Of a stretch of DNA of 64,000 bases, positions 56,919 to 64,000 are shown piece after piece. Under the pieces are notes generated by a model that saw only the letters and a list, made by a program, of their open reading frames with translations, was not told where the DNA came from and did not search any database. The DNA comes from Galeopsis tetrahit (lineage: Eukaryota > Streptophyta > Magnoliopsida > Lamiales > Lamiaceae): positions 16,644,001-16,708,000 of the forward strand of contig OY776120.1 in NCBI GenBank assembly GCA_963675135.1. Reading direction: 5' to 3'. The translations under genes and the position numbers were made by a program. The stretch's first letter is position 1, and every line of letters starts with the position of its first letter.

Positions 56919-59900
56919 ATGGCCCCCAAGGTTAGACCTGAGATGCTTGTTGATTTCTCCAACAAGGATCTAGACCTAGATTTTGGCTATCTAAGCAACA
57001 AGAACAATCTTCACTTTGAGCCAATTATTTCTTTTGAGAGTGAAGATCCTAAGGTTACTCCAACCCTGAGATGGTTGAGAAGGGCTGGTCTCCAAAAGTT
57101 CTTGGAAGAAAGACCAAGCTCTTGCCTGGAAAGTTATATGGCAGAATTCTTTGCCTTCCTCAAGTGGAGAGGCAAGCCTGAAGATGGTGAAGTATCAACC
57201 AGGCTATCCTACACAGCTGAAGGAGAGGAAGAGGAGAGATTCCATAGAGTTAGATTCTCCTCAGAGGATCTGGAAGGAGCCTTTGGATTGCCTCATGAGG
57301 GTAGGAATCCAGAAGTATATGGCACTGGACATGAAGAGGAAATAGCCCAAGAGTGGTTATTAGTTCCAGGCCCTCTCTCCTCAACTCAAAACAAGAAAAC
57401 TCTCAAGCCAGAATTTCTAAATCTTTTTGAGGTAGTTGCAAAGAGCCTCCTAAGCAACACTGGAAGCCTAGAGCAGGTCAGCCAGCCAAGGATCAGAATC
57501 ATGGCTGCCATTATTGATGCCAGTGATAAGGGCATCAAGTTTGATTGGAGGACCTTCATCATGTCTGAGATGATGAAGGAGAAGGCTAAATTTAAGGTGA
57601 AAGCCCACAACAAGGTGGTGCTAGAAGGGAAAATCAAGTATTGCACCAGGGCAAGCTTGTTGATTGAGAGGTTTTCCCACTATTCCCAGATGCAGACCTT
57701 TGCAAAGCCCCTCCCAGCCCAAAAGATCCTGTTCAGAAAGCTCAGTAAGAAAACTGAGAAAAGAAGAATGCTATTGGCCAAGCCTGCTGAAGAACAGGAG
57801 GAAGAGAAGCCTAAGATGAAAAAGAGAACAAAGGCCAGGGCTGTCAAGACAAGGAAAATGTCTCAGAAAATCTCAGAAGAGAATTCAGGTGCTTCAGCTG
57901 AGATTGAAGAAGTTGCTAGAGAAGGTGTACAAGTGCCATCTGATCATTCAGAAGAACTCAGGCAAAAGTACAATGAGACTAGACAAAAGTCTAAGGGTGA
58001 TAAGAGAATCAGGGAAGTTATCCCTGAGAAGGAAGGAAGTGGAAGTAGCAGGGCCAGCAAGAGAAGGGCCAAACCTACTGAAAAGGTGTTGGAGCTGCAA
58101 GAAGAGAGGTCTCTTCAATTGGCTCTAAGGGAGAGCAGAGCTGAAAGCAGGGCCAAATCCATGTCAAGGACCAATTCATCTGGTTCTGGAACTCCAGAAT
58201 CCAAAGTCCCTGAAGGTCAACCCATAGAGGCCAACCTCCCTGAAATTCAGTATCTTGAGCCCAACTCCCCTGAAACCCATGTCACCCCTTCCAACCAACC
58301 CATTACCCCTGTAAATCTCACTAAGAGATATTCTCCTGAAGGAAATGTGCAAAGAAGTGGCATAGATGTGCTTGCTGACTTAGCAGTAGATGAGACAAGA
58401 CTCCTGTCTCCCCTTGACTCATCCATGCTGAATTATTCAAAACTCTTAGAGCATGCACTCAATGAGCCAACCCCCTTGAGTAAAGCCCCTTCAGACCCAT
58501 TGCTCTCAAAAGCAACTGAAGATCCTTCTACTGCACCCAACCCTTCTGAAGCCAACATCCCTGAACTTAATCTGCCTGAAGCCTTGATAGGAGAACCCAG
58601 AGCCAACTCCCCTATAACCCAAAGTCCCCATTCAAGTGGAGATGAGGAGGAGTATACCTATGAAAGTATGCTCAGAGGAGGAGCCAAGGCTACTGTGGAC
58701 AGTTTGTATCCACAACTTGCTGAATTTCCAAGAATTCAGAAGGCCTTTCAAGATTTAAGGATGCTTGTTGATGTGAAAGACAAATCCTTGATGGAGATAT
58801 CACAAGTCATCCAAGATAAGGGTGCAAACTGGTGGCAGATAGAGGAGAACAGATTGCTACACTTTGCTGGAGTTTCAAAGACAAGATTCCTCATAGATGA
58901 GGAGATTTTTGCAAAATTGGTAGCTGATAAGATTGAAGAGGAGAAAGAAAGAAAAGCCAAGGGAATCAGTCACCCTGACAGTGGCTCTAATGATGATGAT
59001 TCCCCTGATGATCCCTCAAACCCTTCATATCCCAACCCTCCTGAAACCCTTCAAGCCAACCTCCCTGAACCCCTTCAACCCAAGTCTTCTGTAGCAGATA
59101 GACTTTCCAATCCTCGCAAAACCTATCATAGGAAAGGCTCTGTAACTTCAGAGGTGTTGACCAAGGGTGGTAACACAACCAAAGATACATCTGCCAATGA
59201 AGGTTCTTCTGAACCCAAGGCACAGCCTAAAGATGTTGAGGTTCCTGTATTAGAGGCTAGTTTGATTAAGGCCTATTCAGTGTCAGAAGAGTTGGACATT
59301 GATCAGCCCTTAATCATTCAGGATGACTCAGTGGCTGCTGATATAAGCACTGTGATCTCCCCACAACTGCCATCTTTGAACCTTGTTGAAGGTGGAGATG
59401 CTGCAGGTTTAGGAGAAGGAGTTGAAAAGGAGAGCATAGTTGAAAAATCAGAGGGAGTTATGGATGAAAGAGAGGTAGTCATCACTAAGATAGTGAGTGT
59501 ACCACAATATGAGGGTGGAATAAGTGAGGAAGGACAGGTTATTCTTGAAGTCAAATCTGAACTTCAGGAATCCCTTGGTGAACGGAGGCCTGATTCCTTG
59601 AGTGAGAACATTATCCATGAAGGGAGAAAAGAACAAGTTGAAAATGAGAAGAAGACTGCTGATGTATCAGAGTCTTATGAAAAAGAAATTGAGGGTGATG
59701 AGTGCTTATTTCCTAACTTGTTTGATTTATCTGATGTTGCAGGTATTTCTCTTGACCAAATTTTTGCAGATGAGTTCCTCACAGATGCACCTATCCAAGT
59801 TGATACAGGCTCAGCTCAAGCCTTACTTGGCATGCAATCAGAGAAGTTGGACTCCTTGGCTCATCAAGTCAAATCTGCTCATGCCGAAACTTCAGGAGCA

Positions 59901-61646
59901 TTGAATGAGCAAGGAAGGACTCTAGCATCTGTAGAAATGAGGCTCACTGGCTCTGAAGATGTTGTGCTACCAACCCTTGAGGCCAGAATCAGTGGTGTGG
60001 AATCTGGTCTTCAAACCATCTCCACTGAAGTTCAAAGTGCCAAATCTACCATGGAAGCCATCTCAGAGGAGGTCAAGAAAGAACAGAAGCTGCTGAGAGA
60101 TAATCACAATGCAAATGTCAAAGCTCTCAGGCTCACTGTCAAGCAAGCTCTTGGAAAGAAGACAGCACTACAAAAGAGAAGAGCTGAAGAGCAAAGGCTA
60201 GCTATGGTCAAAGCTGCCTCAGAAAAATTTTCCCAAGAAGTGTTGGCCAACATTGCTGAAGGTGCAGTGGCCAACCTCACTGAGCTCTTAAAAGCCCAAC
60301 TGGATGCATCTCTGAAAACAGCCATGGAAGAGGTTGTCCAACAAAAGATGAAGCCTGTTCTAGCTTTCCTTAGCTTGAGCAGTGACAGAATGCAGAATAT
60401 ACATGATGAAAATGTATATTTGTTGGAAGAGATGAAGTCCCTAAACCAGGCCCAATCCCTGATGGCCTCAACAATGAGTGACCTAAAGCCCCAGTGCTTT
60501 GATGCTGCCAAAAAGGGGGAAAGGGAAAGAGCTAGAGCAAAAGGTGCCTTGGTGATTGGGAGTCCAGTGAAAGGGAAGGACAAAGTCCCTGAAGGAAAGG
60601 GAAAAGAGCCAGAAATGCTGAATTTGGAAGATTTGGATGAAGAGGAGCAGTTAGCATTGGCATTGAAGAACTCAATGGCCTCAGCTCAAGAAGAAAGGGC
60701 AAGGAAACAGCAAAGACCAGGTGGTGAAGTGTCAGGTTTGGACAAAGATGCTGAAGGTGTCCAAACCAGAGGAAAAATCAAGAAGGCCCAAGGAAAGAAG
60801 AGACAAATTGAGAAATTCACTGACTTTCCTAGCAGCCTTGATCTTCCACCTGAATTCAGAATTGATGAGGATGAGCCTACATCAAAGAAAGCCAAAACTG
60901 CTGAAGAGGACAAATCTTCTGAATCTGGAAAAACTGCTGAAGGTGCCAAATCAACTGAAGAGACTGAAGAGTTATTTGCTGAAGGATTTGGATCTGAACC
61001 TAAGAAGAAGACAACTGTTCTAGCCCATGATCCATCAAAGCTGTTTCATGAAGGGTATGGCAAAGACCCTGAAACACAACAGAAACTGGCCATGATGAGG
61101 GCCCATGAGAAAATTGATCTGATGGAAGAAGCCAACAGAGCAAGAGATGAAAGGAGAGCAAACTTTCAGAAACCAAGAAGGAGAAGAGCAACTTACAGCA
61201 AGATGAAGCCTCAGCTTCTAATCCCAATGGACACCAAATATCCACACTTGGATAAATGGGTGCCAATTCAACTGAATGACACATGGGAAGAAGCCAAAAG
61301 GGAGTTTGTCTATGACTTTTATGTCATTGACAGATGGAATGGAGGAGATGCAAACTCTGCCTTCACTGAGTTCATGCTAGAATACTACAGAGAGTTGTAT
61401 CAACAACTACTTGCAGCTGCTGACATTGCAAGATTTGAACTCACAGCTCCCAAGCCAATCATATACATGCCTCCAAAGCTTGAAGGATGGATTGACCAAG
61501 CAAGAATTCTGAGGGAATTCACTGAGATCCTTAAGCTGAACAAGATGGTTCTTGGACCTAAGGGAACCAACCAAGAAGCCATGGCACTGAAAAGAAGAGT
61601 GTGGGCACAGTATGGAATGCTGCCACCTCCTGAGGATGATCTTTGA
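56919..61646 (+). CDS. Copia C extra ORF (1575-residue coiled-coil protein with UIM-like motifs)
   Basis: ATG 56919 with no break to TGA. Residues ~1-285 form the plant transposon-protein-like domain seen in copias A and B (LRRAGLQKFLEERPSSCLES, LLSNTGSLEQVSQPRIRIMAA). A Lys/Arg-rich stretch (~285-330, KKRTKARAVKTRKM) could be a nuclear signal. A long disordered region has repeated N-x-P-E words. A coiled coil occupies ~975-1105. Two stretches fit the ubiquitin-interacting-motif pattern, near 395-408 (EERSLQLALRESRAE) and 1240-1255 (EEEQLALALKNS). The internal polypurine tract encodes AKKGE near 1197. The C-terminal ~130 residues (FVYDFYVIDRWNGGDA) weakly resemble the copia B C-terminus. I see no signal peptide or membrane anchor. 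Function unknown. Confidence 0.88.
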   Translation: MAPKVRPEMLVDFSNKDLDLDFGYLSNKNNLHFEPIISFESEDPKVTPTLRWLRRAGLQKFLEERPSSCLESYMAEFFAFLKWRGKPEDGEVSTRLSYTAEGEEEERFHRVRFSSEDLEGAFGLPHEGRNPEVYGTGHEEEIAQEWLLVPGPLSSTQNKKTLKPEFLNLFEVVAKSLLSNTGSLEQVSQPRIRIMAAIIDASDKGIKFDWRTFIMSEMMKEKAKFKVKAHNKVVLEGKIKYCTRASLLIERFSHYSQMQTFAKPLPAQKILFRKLSKKTEKRRMLLAKPAEEQEEEKPKMKKRTKARAVKTRKMSQKISEENSGASAEIEEVAREGVQVPSDHSEELRQKYNETRQKSKGDKRIREVIPEKEGSGSSRASKRRAKPTEKVLELQEERSLQLALRESRAESRAKSMSRTNSSGSGTPESKVPEGQPIEANLPEIQYLEPNSPETHVTPSNQPITPVNLTKRYSPEGNVQRSGIDVLADLAVDETRLLSPLDSSMLNYSKLLEHALNEPTPLSKAPSDPLLSKATEDPSTAPNPSEANIPELNLPEALIGEPRANSPITQSPHSSGDEEEYTYESMLRGGAKATVDSLYPQLAEFPRIQKAFQDLRMLVDVKDKSLMEISQVIQDKGANWWQIEENRLLHFAGVSKTRFLIDEEIFAKLVADKIEEEKERKAKGISHPDSGSNDDDSPDDPSNPSYPNPPETLQANLPEPLQPKSSVADRLSNPRKTYHRKGSVTSEVLTKGGNTTKDTSANEGSSEPKAQPKDVEVPVLEASLIKAYSVSEELDIDQPLIIQDDSVAADISTVISPQLPSLNLVEGGDAAGLGEGVEKESIVEKSEGVMDEREVVITKIVSVPQYEGGISEEGQVILEVKSELQESLGERRPDSLSENIIHEGRKEQVENEKKTADVSESYEKEIEGDECLFPNLFDLSDVAGISLDQIFADEFLTDAPIQVDTGSAQALLGMQSEKLDSLAHQVKSAHAETSGALNEQGRTLASVEMRLTGSEDVVLPTLEARISGVESGLQTISTEVQSAKSTMEAISEEVKKEQKLLRDNHNANVKALRLTVKQALGKKTALQKRRAEEQRLAMVKAASEKFSQEVLANIAEGAVANLTELLKAQLDASLKTAMEEVVQQKMKPVLAFLSLSSDRMQNIHDENVYLLEEMKSLNQAQSLMASTMSDLKPQCFDAAKKGERERARAKGALVIGSPVKGKDKVPEGKGKEPEMLNLEDLDEEEQLALALKNSMASAQEERARKQQRPGGEVSGLDKDAEGVQTRGKIKKAQGKKRQIEKFTDFPSSLDLPPEFRIDEDEPTSKKAKTAEEDKSSESGKTAEGAKSTEETEELFAEGFGSEPKKKTTVLAHDPSKLFHEGYGKDPETQQKLAMMRAHEKIDLMEEANRARDERRANFQKPRRRRATYSKMKPQLLIPMDTKYPHLDKWVPIQLNDTWEEAKREFVYDFYVIDRWNGGDANSAFTEFMLEYYRELYQQLLAAADIARFELTAPKPIIYMPPKLEGWIDQARILREFTEILKLNKMVLGPKGTNQEAMALKRRVWAQYGMLPPPEDDL
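60507..60521 (+). other. Internal polypurine tract in copia C extra ORF
   Basis: GCCAAAAAGGGGGAA, the same 15 bases as in both copia B extra ORFs; it lies 1.6 kb before the terminal tract. Confidence 0.7.
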
Positions 61647-62091
61647 AATGGCTAAGTCTTCTGACCTTACTTGAATGATCAACTATGCTGAAATATGGTC
61701 AAGTTTGCTGATGTGTTAATCTGGTTGCTCTGATCTGTTAAAGATTGCTCTGATACAAGTTCTGTGCTCTGATGCTGAAAATATCATTTTGAATTATTGT
61801 AATGAAGTGCTCTGATATACTTAAGTATTATTGATTCATGCTCTGATATGTTAATTTCAACTATCAACATGCCTGTAATGATTTTTTGAATGAATGATAG
61901 TTGAACTTATTTTGAATCAAGAAACTCAAATCTCTCTATGCCTATCTTAAAACCTACTTACAACAAAAACAGTGAATACACTAACACATTACTTTTCAGG
62001 AATATTGACCTCAGTCATGTCTTCTGAAGATACATGTAATAGGTGTAGACAAGTCACTTTTGCTTAAGTTGTATAGGTTTTGGCATCATCA
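61647..62091 (+). other. Copia C 3' untranslated region with five GCTCTGAT repeats
   Basis: Non-coding. GCTCTGAT starts at 61727, 61747, 61766, 61809 and 61840. Each is complementary to ATCAGAGC of the element's own primer-binding site (50245-50252). The second extends to GCTCTGATAC, ten complementary bases. Confidence 0.8.
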
Positions 62092-62104
62092 AAAAGGGGG
62101 AAAT
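62089..62104 (+). other. Copia C polypurine tract
   Basis: TCAAAAAGGGGGAAAT, immediately before TGTTGGG of the 3' LTR. Confidence 0.93.
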
Positions 62105-63965
62105 TGTTGGGAATAAAATGAGCTATGTTTTGATTGAATACCAAAAACCCCCTGAGACATGCCTAAGTCAATGAAAAATATGTTCTAAGAATGTTAGAAC
62201 ATATAGATTATAGGCTAGATGAGAAGCTGAAATGTTAGGCAGCTCTTAGACAATTAGATGCACAATTTGAGGGGGAACCTATGCTTTGAAGATGATCAAG
62301 ATCAAGTCTCCCCAAGGCTCAAATTCTGGAACAAAGAGCAAGGACACTCTATGAAATCTAAGATGCTCTTATCAGGAGAGTTGTCCAGAGAAAATATTCT
62401 TAAAGCTCTGATCAGGAGAGTTGTCCAAAGAAGCTAGCCATATGCAAGAACAAACCTACCTAGCTCAAAAGGACAAGACTACTCAAAGGTTTTGGTCAGG
62501 AGAGTTGTCCAGATAAGCCAACTCTAAAGTATAAAGTGCTCTGATGCAAAAAGACCAATCATGCTGATCAGGAGAGTTGTCCAGAGGAGTTGTCTCAGCT
62601 AATTTGACCAAGATCAAGTGCTCTGAAAGCCTAAGATCAACTATGCTGAAGAGATTGAGACAACCAGTCCCTAAAGGTCCTCAAAGGAATGAGCTAAGAC
62701 CATACACAAGAGAAATAAAGGGAAAGAGCCAAGTCATCTGAAGAAGAGCAAGCCAACCATGCTGAAAAGCAAAACTGCTGATAGTGATAAGGAGAGTTGT
62801 CCAGATGATAAGGAATGTTGTCCTATCATTGGATCAACCTTCAGAAGCCATGTCCAAGTCCTAACAAGAAGTCAAACATTGGGAAAAGTGCTGCAGAATG
62901 AAGACAAAACTGTTACAGCCGTTTATTACCCAAATGAGGACATGTCACTATCAAGAATCTGTCTTCCAGTTTGAAGAACTCAAGGAAGACATTTATAGCA
63001 ATTTGGGGCTGCCTCTCCAACGGGCAAATCCTCCATTTTGTCTATAAATACAGAAGTGTGAAGACCATTTGAAAGCATCCAACTATCCAACTGACCTCAA
63101 CATAATCCAACCTAGCTCAAAGTTCTTACAAGCTAGAGTGCTTTCAAAGCTTACAAAGACTATCTTAGTCTTCAAACACTTCTTCTAAGCTGAACCAAAT
63201 TGTATATCCATACACAAGCTTAGAGAGATATCCTATCCTTATACACTGATCTTCATTGTAAAGGATATCTCATTAGTTGGAACCTTACTTCAACCCTTAT
63301 ATCTTTCAAGAGTGAAAGTGAGAAGGTTGTAGTAGTAGAAGTGGTAGGAGCTGACTGTTGAGAGAAGAACAGTTCAGTTCTGATTTGAGAAGAGGGTACT
63401 AGGACTCTAGACATCCTAGGGATCAATTCACCAAGGAGTGGTGTTCTTGATCAAGTGCACCTTGGCACTATAAAACAAGTTAATTCCAAGAGTGAAGGAA
63501 TTATCCTGTTAAATCAGGGAAAGTGGATGTAGGAGCTTGAGTCTCTGAACCACTATAAACTCTTGTGTTGATTTACTTTACAAGTACTTACATTCACTCA
63601 ACACTGCACACAAAACTGATCTTTCAAAGATACACATTCAAAAACTGTGCAAAACTGTTTTGGACAACTTCCCTGAAGCTTAACTGGACTGTTTTACATT
63701 GACTAAGTGATTTCAGAAATTAAAGGAGTCTAAACTTAAAGGGCCAACCACTATTCCGCACATATAACTCCCCTAGATAGTTATTCAACTAAGTACTCAA
63801 TAGTACTTAGTGGATTGATTATCTCAGAAGAGTTAATCATCCTCAGCAGAGTTGTCCAAGACAACCTTGCTGAGTTCTGGTTTGATCAAAGTTTGAAAAG
63901 AATTTGCATACAAGTGTATTCCCCCCCCCCCATACACTTGTTATCTACTCCTTTCAGGACCAACA
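62105..63965 (+). repeat. Copia C 3' LTR (1861 bp)
   Basis: Differs from the 5' LTR by a C-run length change and one visible substitution. The right end is followed by target duplication ttgaa. Confidence 0.96.
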
Positions 63966-64000
63966 TTGAACAAGGTGAACTCTTTCCGGTTATTGTTTCT
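63966..64000 (+). pseudogene. Athila VII polyprotein resumes after copia C
   Basis: After the ttgaa duplication the frame reads LEQGELFPVIVS, which joins the pre-insertion end PLPEHLRYAYLE. This is the linker just upstream of Athila reverse transcriptase. It is cut by the window edge. Confidence 0.85.

Larger units (their letters stand above)
48379..63965 (+). mobile_element. Copia C: young, nearly intact SIRE-type Ty1-copia element
   Basis: 5' LTR 48379-50238 and 3' LTR 62105-63965, flanked by ttgaa (48374-48378 and 63966-63970). I find two differences between the LTRs: a C-run length near 50195/63921 and one G/T near 49659. gag, pol and the extra ORF are each open at full length. This copy is the best candidate in the window for recent or current activity. 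Confidence 0.96.
43664..64000 (+). mobile_element. Athila-type gypsy element VII, split by copia C and running off the window
   Basis: 5' LTR 43664-45379, TGGCGCC primer site, and gag-protease up to 48378. Copia C (48379-63965) follows, and the Athila polyprotein resumes at 63966. The frame joins across the insertion after removing the ttgaa duplication. RT and beyond are off window. Confidence 0.9.

Overview
This window is repeat-derived DNA from a plant nuclear genome, almost certainly a flowering plant. The evidence is two lineages typical of angiosperms: SIRE/Maximus-type Ty1-copia elements with a long extra ORF after pol, and Athila-type Ty3-gypsy elements with a TGGCGCC primer site. A plant L1-type LINE with an RRM/DUF4283-like ORF1 and a Mutator-like foldback element fit the same picture. 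The species cannot be named, and I recognise no host gene with confidence.

Layout. (1) 1-10369: copia A on the minus strand, its 3' LTR cut by the window edge; gag-protease, a pol with three in-frame stops, an extra ORF, and LTRs carrying heat-shock-element-like clusters. (2) 10374-11858: a non-autonomous Mutator-like element with ~270-bp terminal inverted repeats and a 9-bp target duplication. (3) 11859-12497: unassigned. (4) An L1-type LINE, split into 12498-13865 and 38251-39353, hosts two nests. (5) 13866-38250: minus-strand Athila element (gag-protease only, no 3' LTR), itself containing 18326-36289, copia B, a three-LTR mosaic with 5-bp target duplication taaaa. (6) 39354-43663: a non-autonomous Athila-like element, partly duplicated in tandem, in the LINE endonuclease. 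(7) 43664-48378, resuming at 63966: plus-strand Athila, inserted in the second copy of (6). (8) 48379-63965: copia C, very young (LTRs >99.8% identical, target duplication ttgaa), inserted in the Athila polyprotein. The right-hand nest is four levels deep: LINE > (6) > Athila > copia C.

How the parts work. In each LTR element the LTR promoter drives a genomic RNA. A tRNA primer site follows the 5' LTR (iMet type in copia, TGGCGCC type in Athila), gag and pol supply particle and enzymes, and a polypurine tract precedes the 3' LTR. The copia elements add a fast-evolving coiled-coil protein encoded after pol. Copia C is the only copy with all long frames open, apart from one stop between gag and pol.

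Most interesting signals. (a) Three different Athila-type LTRs carry palindrome pairs of unrelated sequence but the same geometry: 22 bp within a pair and 72-76 bp between pairs. (b) A two-hairpin motif with compensatory changes is shared by two gypsy elements. (c) An identical 15-nt polypurine tract lies inside the extra ORF of two copia families, like a central PPT. (d) Five GCTCTGAT repeats in the copia C 3' UTR are complementary to its own primer-binding site. (e) Heat-shock elements lie in the copia A LTR.
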